From positions 62,001 through 126,000 of the forward strand of contig CACORF010000001.1 in assembly GCA_902629505.1 (NCBI GenBank): 64,000 nucleotides of DNA. The letters run 5' to 3'. Shown piece after piece: positions 20,559 to 30,496 of this stretch. Within the stretch, counting starts at the first letter, position 1, and each line of letters begins with the position of its first letter. Source of the stretch: an uncultured Bacteroidota bacterium. Lineage in GTDB: Bacteria > Bacteroidota > Bacteroidia > Flavobacteriales > Flavobacteriaceae. The notes beneath the pieces were generated by a model. The model had not been told where the DNA came from. It saw only the letters and a list, made by a program, of their open reading frames with translations, and did not search any database. Position numbers and translations under genes: made by a program.

Positions 20559-20575
20559 TTAGGTAATTTCCTACA

Positions 20576-23500
20576 TTAATTTATTGCACCTATTCCTGAA
20601 TCCCAAAGTACATTATTAAAACTTGGTATGTCATTATCATTGATACTGTCAATTTCCTCCTTTAGTGCTTCCCATTTTTTATCAAGAGACTCTAAAGATT
20701 TTAAAATTCCTTCACTAACATTTGGAATATCACCCTTAATTTCGTCAAGTATAAATAAATAATCTGCTAAAAATTTATTTGGAAAGTTTTCAACATCATC
20801 ATAAGCTAAGGACTTTCTTTGCATCATTTTTTTATCCCAGCTATCCATTTTGTTTAGTAATATTTGACCATTATTTTTAATTGTTGAATCTTCAATTTCG
20901 CTAAGAAGATCTTTCAGTTTATCAATTAATTTTTTGTTACTATTAATGTAATTAGCCATTATATTAAAGTTCTTTTCCATATGAGCGGTATATTTATCAA
21001 ACACAGCATAGTCTTTATCAGAAACGTTAAAATTTGGATTTTTAAGAATTTCAAAATTTGAGGTAAATACTTTTTCTCCTACCTCAAGAGTCATACTATA
21101 CATTCCAGGTATTGCTTTATGTCCACTAAATCTTCCTTCAATATAAGCATATGGAACCCCGCTGAGTGATTTATGTCTAGCATTCCAGACAAATCTATTT
21201 ATACCACTTTTGCTTGATAAAACAGGTTCTCTCGAAGGACCCCCGTTATATGTAATGAACTCATTATCATATTGATTATCTATCTCTCTAACAAGATTAT
21301 TGTCTTTGTCAAAAATCTTTATTGTTATTTTTTTATCTATATCATCTTTGTTTAAATTATAATAAATAACAACACCATTAGCAGGATTAACACCTGTGAA
21401 TGTTGATGTACCATCTGAATAATTTGAGTTTAGTTGACTGTACCAATTACCAATAGTTGAGTTTTCAGGTTGATAAAGTCTGGTTTCCTGGGAATTATCC
21501 ATTTGCCTTATCAATCCCATATCATCTAAAATCCAAAATGACCTTCCCTGAGTCGCAACAATTAGATCATCATGCCTTATCATTAGGTCTGTAATAGCTA
21601 GAACAGGCATGTTAAGGTTGAATCTTTCCCAATTCTTTCCATCGTTAAAAGAAATGTAAACACCTAATTCAGTACCTGCGATTAATAAACCCTTTCTTTT
21701 TTCATCTTCTCTTACTACTCTTGTATATGCACCATATGGTATGTTACCAGTAATTTCTTTCCATGATTTACCATAATTAGTTGATTTATATAATCCAGGA
21801 GACTTATCATTAAACTTATATCTAGTAGTAGCTATGTAGACTGTTCCCTTTTCATGAGGTGAGATATCAATTGCATTAATAATGGTTTCCTCCAAGCCTT
21901 TAGGCGTGATATTGTTCCATGTTTTTCCTCCATCTTTAGTTATATGAACTAGTCCATCGTCTGAACCAGTATAAATAGTATTAGGTTCATGTTGAGATTC
22001 AATTACATAACTTATTGTCCCATAATTTTCTGCTCCAACTGCCTCATTTGTATATGGTCCTCCACCGTTTCCTTGTTTTTCATCTTCATCTCTAGTTAAA
22101 TCAGGTGATACAATTTCCCATGATTTACCCAAATCTTTTGTTTTAAATAGATGCTGAGCAGCATGATAAAACGTATTTGGTTCGTGCTGAGACCAAATAA
22201 TAGGTGCATTCCAATTAAATCTGTATTTCATATCTCTAGATGCTTTCCCTATATAGTTTATTGGCTCAATCATTACTTTTTTTCTTGCTTTGGCTTTTGT
22301 GTCATATATATTTACACTTCCTAAGTAACTACCTCCCATAACTAATCGAGGATTATCAGGATCAAAAGCTAAAAAGGCACTTTCTCCACCTGCTGTAGAT
22401 GACCAATCTCTTTCTGAGATACCACCTCCAGAACCGATACTAGCAATTCTAACAGTTGAGTTATCCTGCTGACCACCATATAAATTATAAGGAAATAGGT
22501 TATCTACATTAACTCTGTAGAACTGAGCTGTAGGCATAATATCTATACTTGACCACGAGCTACCATTATCAAATGTGATTTCACCACCACCATCGTCAGA
22601 CATAATCATATTTTTTGAATTATTTGGGTTAATCCAAAGGTCATGATAGTCACCATGTCCACTGTAGATTCTTTCCCATGTTTTACCTCCATCAATTGAT
22701 CTATAAGCTCTTGCACTTAATACATAGACAGTATTCTCATCATTGGGATCTGCAAACACCTCAATGTAATACCAAGCCCTGGATGTTAACTCTGCAAATT
22801 TGCTAACTCTTGACCAGCTTTCACCTGCATTATTGGATACAAATAACCCACCTAGTCTTTTGTTAGTATCACTCTCTGCTAATAAATAGACTTTATTAGA
22901 ATTAGCTCTTGATACGGATATTGCTAATTTACCTAATTCATCAGGGAGACCATTTTCTATTTTAAACCAATTTTCACCACCATCAGTTGACTTATATACA
23001 CCACTTCCTTCCCCTCCAGATATAACTTTCCATGGAAGTCTTTGATGTTCCCACATAGTTGCATACAATACTTTTGGATTATTAATATCAATTGATAATT
23101 CTGATGCTCCACTTAACTCATTAACAAACAAAACATTCCTCCAAGTTTTTCCACCATCAATTGACTTATATACCCCTCTTTCTTTTGTGGGTCCATTTAT
23201 TGCTCCTTGGGCAGCAACATAAACTATATTATTATCATCAGGATGAATTATAATTCTTGAAATTTGCTGAGTATTATCCAAACCTAGATGATCCCATGTT
23301 TGACCTGCATCGGTTGACTTATAAATTCCATCTCCATAAGATGTTGTGACTCCTCTTGGAGAATGTTCACCCATTCCAACATAAATTATTCTACTATCAC
23401 TTTCTGAAACAGCTATAGCTCCTACAGAAGAGGTTTTAAAATAATCGTCTGATATATTAAACCACTCGCTTCCAGCATTTGTTGTTTTCCATAAGCCCCC

Positions 23501-23683
23501 ACCAGCAGTTCCCATATAATAGGTTAAAGGATCATTAACAACACCGACTGATGAAACAGATCTACCTCCTCTAAATGGCCCAATATTTCTATACTTTACT
23601 TCTTCGAGTTTTTCCTCAATTTCCTGGGCATAAGACAATGGTGCAATAATTAAAAAAACAAAAAATAATTTTAAATTTTTCAT
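20576..23683 (-). CDS. Secreted BNR/VPS10 (sortilin-like) repeat protein
   Basis: 1035-residue exported protein. A signal peptide ends in LSYAQ. The N-terminal about 730 residues contain many Asp-box/BNR units of the form S-x-D-G-G-x-T-W ([56 protein letters not shown]), which build beta-propellers as in VPS10/sortilin and sialidase-like proteins. The C-terminal third has a FlgD-like strand region ([23 protein letters not shown]) and a helical end. Bacteroidota encode many such proteins annotated as glycosyl hydrolases without proven activity; no enzyme function can be assigned. It is convergent with the rpmB operon and divergent from bshC. Confidence 0.85.
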   Translation of the reverse strand: MKNLKLFFVFLIIAPLSYAQEIEEKLEEVKYRNIGPFRGGRSVSSVGVVNDPLTYYMGTAGGGLWKTTNAGSEWFNISDDYFKTSSVGAIAVSESDSRIIYVGMGEHSPRGVTTSYGDGIYKSTDAGQTWDHLGLDNTQQISRIIIHPDDNNIVYVAAQGAINGPTKERGVYKSIDGGKTWRNVLFVNELSGASELSIDINNPKVLYATMWEHQRLPWKVISGGEGSGVYKSTDGGENWFKIENGLPDELGKLAISVSRANSNKVYLLAESDTNKRLGGLFVSNNAGESWSRVSKFAELTSRAWYYIEVFADPNDENTVYVLSARAYRSIDGGKTWERIYSGHGDYHDLWINPNNSKNMIMSDDGGGEITFDNGSSWSSIDIMPTAQFYRVNVDNLFPYNLYGGQQDNSTVRIASIGSGGGISERDWSSTAGGESAFLAFDPDNPRLVMGGSYLGSVNIYDTKAKARKKVMIEPINYIGKASRDMKYRFNWNAPIIWSQHEPNTFYHAAQHLFKTKDLGKSWEIVSPDLTRDEDEKQGNGGGPYTNEAVGAENYGTISYVIESQHEPNTIYTGSDDGLVHITKDGGKTWNNITPKGLEETIINAIDISPHEKGTVYIATTRYKFNDKSPGLYKSTNYGKSWKEITGNIPYGAYTRVVREDEKRKGLLIAGTELGVYISFNDGKNWERFNLNMPVLAITDLMIRHDDLIVATQGRSFWILDDMGLIRQMDNSQETRLYQPENSTIGNWYSQLNSNYSDGTSTFTGVNPANGVVIYYNLNKDDIDKKITIKIFDKDNNLVREIDNQYDNEFITYNGGPSREPVLSSKSGINRFVWNARHKSLSGVPYAYIEGRFSGHKAIPGMYSMTLEVGEKVFTSNFEILKNPNFNVSDKDYAVFDKYTAHMEKNFNIMANYINSNKKLIDKLKDLLSEIEDSTIKNNGQILLNKMDSWDKKMMQRKSLAYDDVENFPNKFLADYLFILDEIKGDIPNVSEGILKSLESLDKKWEALKEEIDSINDNDIPSFNNVLWDSGIGAIN

Positions 23684-23755
23684 GATATCTAAGTTAGTTT
23701 ACTCTAAGTTACATTCAATTTTCAAAAATTCAGATATATTTACAAAAATTAAGGT

Positions 23756-25363
23756 ATGAGAAGTCAAAATATCCAAAAAGATCTTAATCTTATTGGAGAT
23801 AACCTTATTAATAAATTTATACAAAAGGATAAAATCCTTGATGGAATTATTGAACATTTCTATGAGGAAAAAAATATTCTAAAAAAAAGTATAGATAAAA
23901 AAGATGTGTTTCAAGATGAAAATAGAAAAGTTCTTGTTGATCAGTTGAAAAAACAATATTCTAAAGTCAAGTTATACAAAGAAACATCTAAAAATATTAA
24001 CTCACTTATTGATTCTAATACATTTACAATTACCACTGGCCATCAATTAAATCTTTTTACTGGACCTTTAATGGTTATCTACAAAATTGCTCAAGTAATA
24101 AGTATGGCAAGATATCTTAACTCAAAAATTAAAAATTTTAATTACGTACCTATTTTTTGGCTTGCAAGTGAGGATCATGATTTTGATGAAATTTCATATG
24201 TAAATATTTCAAATGAAAAGATCAAATGGGATATTGATTCTCATAATAATAGAGTTGGAAAAATAATACTGAATGACTTTAGCAGAATAACTGATGATTA
24301 CAAATCAAAAATTATAGATGCTGAATTTAAACTCCAACTTGAAGAGTTAATAAACCAAAGTTATATTAATGAAGACACCCTATCATTCTCAACTATAAAA
24401 TTTATTAATTCTCTCTTTGGAAGGTATGGGCTAATAATTATTGATCCTGATAAAAAAGCATTTAAAGAGCTATTTATTGAAAATTTTAAAAATGAGATAA
24501 TTGACTCTAGATGCAAAATTGATACAGAAAATCAAATAGAAAAAAATAAAAGAGACTTTGAATCCTACAAGCCACAGGTAAACCCATCTGAAATTAATTT
24601 CTTCAAGATTACTTCAAAGGGTAGAAAGAGAATCAGAATAAAGAATGATACAATATCTGTTGATGATGAAAAGGAATATTCAACTCAGGAGTTGATTAAT
24701 CAGATTGAATCCAGTCCTGAACAATTTTCTCCAAATGTATTAATGAGGCCATTATTTCAAGAGAAAATATTACCAAATATTTGTTATGTAGGTGGTCCTA
24801 ATGAATTAAAATATTGGATGCAACTTAAGTTATTTTTTGATAATTCAAATTTACAATATCCAATTCTCAAACTTAGATCTAGTGCATTTATAATTGATCA
24901 AAAGTTGTCATTAAAGATTAAAAAAACAGATGTAGAATTAGAGTATTTCTTCAAAAGTATTAACGATTTAGTAGATCATAAGTTAAAGAAAATCTCAAAT
25001 GTTAATGTAAGCTTTGATTCAATCAAGAAAACGCTAAATGATCAATTTAATAAACTTAGAAAGATATCAAATAGAACAAACAAGTCATTTGAGGGGGCAT
25101 TAAACGCTCAAGAAAAAAAACAGATGAAAGGTATTGATGATCTTGAAAAGAAATTAATAAAAGCAGAGAAGAAAAATCATAAAGAACAGATTGATAATAT
25201 AAAAATAATTTTTGAATCACTTCATCCCAATAATGTAGATCAAGAAAGACACCTAAACTTTGCAAATTTTTATTCTGTAAAAGGACAAGCTCTAATTGAT
25301 CATTTAGTTGATAAAGTGCTTATTCCAGATGATAAAATATTAGTTATTAATCTTGAAGATTAA
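23756..25363 (+). CDS. bshC: Bacillithiol biosynthesis cysteine-adding enzyme BshC
   Basis: Adds cysteine to glucosaminyl malate in the last step of bacillithiol synthesis, the main low-molecular-weight thiol of Firmicutes and many Bacteroidota. 535 residues, normal length. The nucleotide-binding-like TTGHQLNLFTGPL, the NYVPIFWLASEDHDFDEI block and CYVGGPNELKYW are characteristic. A charged coiled-coil segment lies at about 425-485. bshA and bshB are not in the window. An imperfect TATATTTA box precedes the ATG by 13 bp. Confidence 0.95.
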   Translation: MRSQNIQKDLNLIGDNLINKFIQKDKILDGIIEHFYEEKNILKKSIDKKDVFQDENRKVLVDQLKKQYSKVKLYKETSKNINSLIDSNTFTITTGHQLNLFTGPLMVIYKIAQVISMARYLNSKIKNFNYVPIFWLASEDHDFDEISYVNISNEKIKWDIDSHNNRVGKIILNDFSRITDDYKSKIIDAEFKLQLEELINQSYINEDTLSFSTIKFINSLFGRYGLIIIDPDKKAFKELFIENFKNEIIDSRCKIDTENQIEKNKRDFESYKPQVNPSEINFFKITSKGRKRIRIKNDTISVDDEKEYSTQELINQIESSPEQFSPNVLMRPLFQEKILPNICYVGGPNELKYWMQLKLFFDNSNLQYPILKLRSSAFIIDQKLSLKIKKTDVELEYFFKSINDLVDHKLKKISNVNVSFDSIKKTLNDQFNKLRKISNRTNKSFEGALNAQEKKQMKGIDDLEKKLIKAEKKNHKEQIDNIKIIFESLHPNNVDQERHLNFANFYSVKGQALIDHLVDKVLIPDDKILVINLED

Positions 25364-25381
25364 TATATAGTTGTATTTTTG
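25353..25381 (+). promoter_or_regulatory. Bacteroidota -33/-7 promoter of guaA
   Basis: TTG at 25353-25355, 18-bp spacer, TATTTTTG at 25374-25381: a full match to the TTG/TAnnTTTG consensus. The -33 element lies in the end of bshC and the guaA ATG begins 3 bp after the -7 box. Confidence 0.65.
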
Positions 25382-25384
25382 TCC

Positions 25385-26914
25385 ATGCAAAATAAAGTCT
25401 TAATAATTGATTTTGGTTCACAGTATACCCAGCTAATAGCAAGAAGAATTAGAGAGCTTTTTATATACTGCGAAATATCACCTTTTAACAATTTGCCCAG
25501 TGATATGGATCAATTTAAAGCTGTTGTTTTATCTGGATCACCTTTTTCAGTTAATCAAACTAATTCGCCTGATATAGATCTTAAAATGATATTGGGTTCA
25601 AAACCTATTATTGCAATCTGTTATGGCGCTCAACTAGTTGCAAAAAAATTTAATGGAATTGTAAAAAATTCAAATTCAAGAGAATATGGACGTGCAAATC
25701 TGTCTTTTATTGATGAGGATTGCTCACTATTTGAAGGTATCAATGTAAATAATCAAGTTTGGATGAGCCATGGAGATACAATATCAAAGTTACCATCAGG
25801 AGCAAAAGTTATAGCTAGTACAAATTCTGTCTCAAATGCAGCCTACTCAATTGACTCACTTAACTTATATGCACTTCAATTTCACCCGGAGGTTTTTCAT
25901 ACTGAAAATGGACTCAAAATATTTGAAAACTTCTTTTTAAAAGAATTAAAATTTATAAAGGAATGGAATCCTGAATCTTTTATTGATAGAACTGTCAAAG
26001 AGTTAAAATCTGAAATATCTGATGAAAAAGTGATTTTAGGACTATCAGGTGGAGTAGATTCAAGTGTAGCAGCTATTTTGCTTGACAGAGCAATAGGCAA
26101 AAATTTACATTGCATTTTTGTAAATAATGGTCTTTTAAGAAAAAATGAATTTAACGAAGTACTAGATCAATATATAGGAATGGGTCTTAACGTCAAGGGT
26201 ATTGATGCCTCTGATAAATTTATTAATGGCCTTAAGGGCATAATTGATCCTGAGATCAAAAGAAAGATAATAGGTAATACATTTATTGAAGTTTTTGATG
26301 AAGAATCAAAAAAAATATCGAATGCAAAATGGCTAGCTCAGGGAACTATCTACCCTGATGTAATTGAATCAATATCAGTAAAGGGACCCTCTGCAACTAT
26401 TAAATCTCATCATAACGTTGGAGGACTTCCTGAAAAAATGAACCTTAAAGTTATTGAGCCTTTAAAGATGTTATTCAAGGATGAAGTAAGAAGAATTGGA
26501 AACTCTTTGAATATGTCTAAAGAAATCTTAAACAGACACCCTTTTCCAGGGCCAGGCCTGGGAATAAGAATTCTTGGTGAGGTTGACTATGAAAGCATCG
26601 CTCTTATTCAAGAAGCTGATAAAATATATATAGATTCTTTAAAAAAGTGGAAACTCTACAATAAAATATGGCAAGCTGGCTCAATACTCTTACCAGTTAA
26701 AAGTGTTGGAGTAATGGGTGACGAAAGAACTTATGAAAGATGTGTTGCTATAAGGGCTGTAGTTTCAACTGATGGAATGACTGCAGATTGGTATGAATTT
26801 CCAAATGATTTTTTGAAAGAAGTTTCTAATACTATAATTAATAAAGTTAAAGGAATAAATAGAGTTGTTTATGATATAAGTTCTAAGCCTCCTGCGACAA
26901 TTGAGTGGGAATAA
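25385..26914 (+). CDS. guaA: GMP synthase (glutamine-hydrolysing)
   Basis: Converts XMP to GMP. 509 residues from ATG 25385: an N-terminal class I glutamine amidotransferase domain ([25 protein letters not shown] with the nucleophile Cys, [11 protein letters not shown] with the His/Glu) and an ATP pyrophosphatase domain ([14 protein letters not shown]) ending in the XMP-binding dimerisation region. An in-frame TTG at 25379 would add two residues but lies inside a TATTTTTG promoter box, so the ATG is preferred. That box ends only 3 bp before the ATG, which suggests a leaderless transcript. Confidence 0.97.
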   Translation: MQNKVLIIDFGSQYTQLIARRIRELFIYCEISPFNNLPSDMDQFKAVVLSGSPFSVNQTNSPDIDLKMILGSKPIIAICYGAQLVAKKFNGIVKNSNSREYGRANLSFIDEDCSLFEGINVNNQVWMSHGDTISKLPSGAKVIASTNSVSNAAYSIDSLNLYALQFHPEVFHTENGLKIFENFFLKELKFIKEWNPESFIDRTVKELKSEISDEKVILGLSGGVDSSVAAILLDRAIGKNLHCIFVNNGLLRKNEFNEVLDQYIGMGLNVKGIDASDKFINGLKGIIDPEIKRKIIGNTFIEVFDEESKKISNAKWLAQGTIYPDVIESISVKGPSATIKSHHNVGGLPEKMNLKVIEPLKMLFKDEVRRIGNSLNMSKEILNRHPFPGPGLGIRILGEVDYESIALIQEADKIYIDSLKKWKLYNKIWQAGSILLPVKSVGVMGDERTYERCVAIRAVVSTDGMTADWYEFPNDFLKEVSNTIINKVKGINRVVYDISSKPPATIEWE

Positions 26915-26921
26915 ATTTCAT

Positions 26922-27434
26922 ATGGAAGAACTGTATAATTCATTTAAACCGATGTTAACTCCAAAACAAATGCTTCACAAGGGTATTTTTGGAGGAACAT
27001 ATTTTAATCAACTTGTTGACTATAGAATTTTTCCTAAAGATTGGTTTAAAAATCTTGATGAATCTTATTATTTATCAAAAAAATATTTAGTAAAAATTAA
27101 TTTATTTAAAATTAAATCAGGGCAATCTCAGGAAGAATGGGAAGCGAAAGGTTGGATACATAAAGATGATCCGCGAGGCTGGTTTGAATGGTATTGTAAA
27201 TATCATAATGGAAGACGTCACGAAGATGACATAAGACAAATAAAAAGATGGCTTGCATTCTGCGGTCCAAAGGGAAGGTTTAGAAATTCTATTTATAATA
27301 AAATTTATAAGTCTGGACTAGGAATAGAAAATTCAAAGGATATTTCTCCTAGAATTCAACAGTCTTTATTACATTGGTCATATATAGTTAATAATGAGCA
27401 TTATGAATTATGGAAACTTGAAAGACAGAAATAA
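26922..27434 (+). CDS. Conserved protein of unknown function (WYCKYHNGRR motif)
   Basis: 170 residues from ATG 26922; an upstream in-frame TTG at 26901 overlaps the guaA end and is less likely. No signal peptide or membrane segment. It is basic and rich in Trp/Tyr, with a striking centre: GWIHKDDPRGWFEWYCKYHNGRRHEDDIR is split here as GWIHKDDPRGW, FEWYCKYHNGRR and HEDDIRQIKRWLAF, followed by GPKGRFRN. I recall proteins with this DPRGWFxWYCRYxxGRR pattern in other bacteria, algae and fungi, with no known function, but cannot check that here. The composition (Arg/Lys with aromatic residues) would suit nucleic-acid binding (inference only). It sits between guaA (7 bp) and a PBP1-LysM gene (0 bp). 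Confidence 0.8.
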   Translation: MEELYNSFKPMLTPKQMLHKGIFGGTYFNQLVDYRIFPKDWFKNLDESYYLSKKYLVKINLFKIKSGQSQEEWEAKGWIHKDDPRGWFEWYCKYHNGRRHEDDIRQIKRWLAFCGPKGRFRNSIYNKIYKSGLGIENSKDISPRIQQSLLHWSYIVNNEHYELWKLERQK

Positions 27435-28823
27435 GTGAAAAGAGTATTTATTCTTTTATTGATAACATTTCAATCAATATTCTCACAAAATATTGTATCA
27501 GATACTATTATTCATGAAGTTGAGAGAAAAGAGACCCTTTTCTCAATTTCACAGAGGTATAATATCAATGTAAATGATATACTTGAACTCAATCCAAAAC
27601 TTAGGGAATCAAGATTAAAAAGAAAATCAAAAATTTTAATTCCAGTATTTCAATCAATTCAAGAATCTACGTTAGCTAAAAAAGACTCGTTAATCAAAGA
27701 TGAATACTTAACTAGATTAGACTCAATTTTTGTAAAAAAAAGAAAAAAAGGTGGTCAATTAAATCTCTCAGTTCTTCTTCCATTTAGATCCAAAACAGTA
27801 AACTATGACTCAATTGAGGAAGTTGAGTCTTTATTTGAGGATAGAAACTTGTACACAATTACCTTAGATTTTTACTCTGGTATTTTGTATGCGATTGAAG
27901 ATTTAAAGGAACTAAATATTTCTGTCAATCTTAATGTTTTTGATACTGAGAATTCCGTAAATAAAATAAATGAAATATCAAATAATAATTCTGTAAAAAA
28001 TTCAGACGTAATTATAGGACCATTAATACCAAGAAATTTTGAAACACTTTCAAATATTAAATTACTAGAATCAATTCCTAAATTATTTCCTTTATCAACT
28101 ATCCCAGTTAAGTTAATAAAAGGTGTAATTCAGTCTGTCACACCAAAAAAACTTTTGAGAGAGAGAATGATAAATTTTTTAGATAAAAATTTAGATAGAG
28201 AGGAAAATATTGTAATTATTGCTGATTCTTTGAATAATGAAATTGAATCTAAGCTATCAGATATATTCCCAAATTCCACTAAAATAAAACCCGAATTTGA
28301 AGGCTACATTTTACCTGAGCTTTTAGATTCACTTTTAGTTGACTCTCTTCCAAATAAGGTAATCGTGGAATCTGAAATATTTACATTGATATCTAGTGTA
28401 ATATCTCAACTTAATTCCCAAATTACATCTGAAAGAGATGTTAAATTATATACTACCTATAGAGGTAATCAGTATGATGATCCAAGTATTAATGTTAAAG
28501 ATCTAGGAAATCTAGCTTTTACTTACACTTCAATTTCTAAAAAAATGAATTATGATTCAATTTCAAAATTTGAAAGTAGATATTTAAACCTGTTTGGAAG
28601 TCTTCCAAATAAAGATGTTGTAAGAGGTTATGATGTTACTAGAGATATATTGCTTAGGGTTTTAATTGATAAAAATTTAAATAGAACAACTAAATATGAT
28701 GAGCAATCATATATTGAATCTAAATTTCTATACAAAAAGGATACTTTAGGAGGTTTATTCAATTCCTCCATGTTTATTCTTAGGCATAGAGAATATGATA
28801 TTGAAGAGATTATTGAGCAATAA
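27435..28823 (+). CDS. LysM and periplasmic-binding-protein-like (PBP1) domain protein
   Basis: Exported protein of 462 residues. A signal peptide (to FSQ, about residue 18) is followed by a LysM peptidoglycan-binding domain (EVERKETLFSISQRYNI, ILELNPKLRE) to about residue 73 and then a long type 1 periplasmic-binding-protein-like region (QLNLSVLLPFR, VIIGPLIPRNFETLS). This architecture is common in Flavobacteriia, where it is thought to be cell-wall associated; it probably does not feed an ABC transporter, as none is near. Start is GTG, immediately after the preceding stop codon. pyrG follows with its own promoter box. Confidence 0.88.
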   Translation: MKRVFILLLITFQSIFSQNIVSDTIIHEVERKETLFSISQRYNINVNDILELNPKLRESRLKRKSKILIPVFQSIQESTLAKKDSLIKDEYLTRLDSIFVKKRKKGGQLNLSVLLPFRSKTVNYDSIEEVESLFEDRNLYTITLDFYSGILYAIEDLKELNISVNLNVFDTENSVNKINEISNNNSVKNSDVIIGPLIPRNFETLSNIKLLESIPKLFPLSTIPVKLIKGVIQSVTPKKLLRERMINFLDKNLDREENIVIIADSLNNEIESKLSDIFPNSTKIKPEFEGYILPELLDSLLVDSLPNKVIVESEIFTLISSVISQLNSQITSERDVKLYTTYRGNQYDDPSINVKDLGNLAFTYTSISKKMNYDSISKFESRYLNLFGSLPNKDVVRGYDVTRDILLRVLIDKNLNRTTKYDEQSYIESKFLYKKDTLGGLFNSSMFILRHREYDIEEIIEQ

Positions 28824-28847
28824 ATTATCAAATACTTTAATATTTTG

Positions 28848-28880
28848 TAAATTTGAGTCCGGAAATATTATTCTATCCGG
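28848..28880 (+). promoter_or_regulatory. pyrG promoter box and leader with repeated TCCGGA
   Basis: TAAATTTG at 28848-28855 is followed by TCCGGA at 28858-28863 and again at 28876-28881, whose last A is the ATG base. The copies are self-complementary, so they can form a 6-bp stem with a 12-base loop ending at the start codon. Confidence 0.6.
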
Positions 28881-30494
28881 ATGAATAAACCTAAATATAT
28901 CTTTGTAACAGGTGGTGTTACCTCCTCTCTTGGGAAGGGTATTGTATCAGCTTCTTTAGCGAGGCTTCTTCAGGCTCAAGGTTTAAAAGTTTCGATTCAA
29001 AAGTTAGATCCATATATTAACGTTGATCCTGGGACATTAAATCCATATGAGCATGGAGAGTGTTATGTCACTGATGATGGAGCTGAAACAGATCTTGATC
29101 TAGGTCATTATGAGAGATTTTTGAGTATCAATACTTCACAAAAAAATAATGTTACAACTGGAAAAATTTATCAAAATGTAATAGAAAAAGAAAGAAAAGG
29201 AGAGTTTCTAGGTAAAACAGTTCAGGTAATTCCACATGTTACAAATGAGATTAAAGAGAATATTAGAAATCTAAATCATAAAAATAATTTGGATATAATA
29301 ATTACTGAGATTGGAGGTACAGTAGGAGATATTGAGTCATTACCATTTTTGGAGGCAGTTAGGCAAGTAATCTATGAAGAAGGTCCTGAAAATTCTATGG
29401 TTATTCACCTTACGTTGATACCATACTTGTCTGCAACAGGTGAATTAAAAACAAAGCCTACTCAACATTCAGTAAAAACTCTTATGGAATTGGGTCTCAA
29501 AGCTGATGTTCTGGTCTGTAGAACAGAAAGGGCTTTATCTGATGAGATAAAAAATAAATTAGCATTGTTTTGTAATGTAAGATTTGACTGTGTAATTCAG
29601 TCCATTGATGTAGAGACCATTTATGATGTTCCAATAAAAATGATGGATGAGGGTCTGGATAAAGTTACACTTGAAAAATTTAAAATTAAAGAATCTGAGC
29701 CTAATCTTGATAAATGGAAAAATTTCCTTCATAAACTAAAAAATCCTACACACCAAATAAATATTGGTCTTGTTGGCAAATATGTAGAGTTAGATGATTC
29801 ATATAAATCAATTTTAGAGTCTCTTATTCATGCTGGAACTGAAAACGAGGTTAAGGTTGTTGTAAATTCAATTCATTCCGAATATTTAGATAAAGAAAAT
29901 ATTTCAAAAAATTTAAGACAATTAGATGGGATTATTGTTGCTCCAGGTTTTGGTCAAAGAGGTCTTGATGGAAAAATCCTTGCTGTGGAGTATGCTAGAG
30001 TAAATAAGATACCTTTTCTTGGGATATGTCTTGGAATGCAAATGGCTGTAATAGAATATGCCAGAAATGTTAAAAAAATGAGATACGCTAATTCAACAGA
30101 AATCTCAGAGAAATGCAAAGATCCAGTTATAGATTTAATGTTATCACAAAAGGAAATTATCAACAAGGGAGGGACCATGAGACTTGGAGCTTGGGATTGT
30201 CAAATAGAAAAAAATACAAAATCATATGAATCTTACAAGAAAAAATTAATTTCAGAGAGACATAGACATAGATATGAATTCAATAATCATTATGGAGATA
30301 AAATCTTTGATGATAAATTTATAATTGCTGGATTAAATCCTGACACAAAACTTGTGGAAATAGTTGAAAATATTGATCATCCATGGTTCGTTGGAGTTCA
30401 ATTTCATCCTGAATACAAAAGTAGTGTTTATAATCCTCATCCAATTTTTGTAAACTTTGTAAAAGCTAGTTTAAAAAAATATTTAAATAAATAA
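28881..30494 (+). CDS. pyrG: CTP synthase
   Basis: Makes CTP from UTP, ATP and glutamine. 537 residues: an N-terminal synthetase domain (KYIFVTGGVTSSLGKGIVSAS, the feedback-sensitive region with ITEIGGTVGDIES) and a C-terminal class I glutaminase (FLGICLGMQMAVIEYARN with the nucleophile Cys, FHPEYKS with His/Glu). A TAAATTTG box lies 25 bp upstream, and the leader between box and ATG has TCCGGA twice, able to form a stem that reaches the A of the ATG. yidC follows after 2 bp. Confidence 0.98.
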   Translation: MNKPKYIFVTGGVTSSLGKGIVSASLARLLQAQGLKVSIQKLDPYINVDPGTLNPYEHGECYVTDDGAETDLDLGHYERFLSINTSQKNNVTTGKIYQNVIEKERKGEFLGKTVQVIPHVTNEIKENIRNLNHKNNLDIIITEIGGTVGDIESLPFLEAVRQVIYEEGPENSMVIHLTLIPYLSATGELKTKPTQHSVKTLMELGLKADVLVCRTERALSDEIKNKLALFCNVRFDCVIQSIDVETIYDVPIKMMDEGLDKVTLEKFKIKESEPNLDKWKNFLHKLKNPTHQINIGLVGKYVELDDSYKSILESLIHAGTENEVKVVVNSIHSEYLDKENISKNLRQLDGIIVAPGFGQRGLDGKILAVEYARVNKIPFLGICLGMQMAVIEYARNVKKMRYANSTEISEKCKDPVIDLMLSQKEIINKGGTMRLGAWDCQIEKNTKSYESYKKKLISERHRHRYEFNNHYGDKIFDDKFIIAGLNPDTKLVEIVENIDHPWFVGVQFHPEYKSSVYNPHPIFVNFVKASLKKYLNK

Positions 30495-30496
30495 TT

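Noticed and set aside
20556-20575. Terminator between DUF4295 and the BNR/VPS10 gene
   Set aside because: TAGG/CCTA gives only a 4-bp stem without a T-run.
28856-28881. pyrG leader as an intrinsic terminator or known riboswitch
   Set aside because: The stem is only 6 bp with no T-run after it and no known riboswitch core; kept only as a possible regulatory stem.
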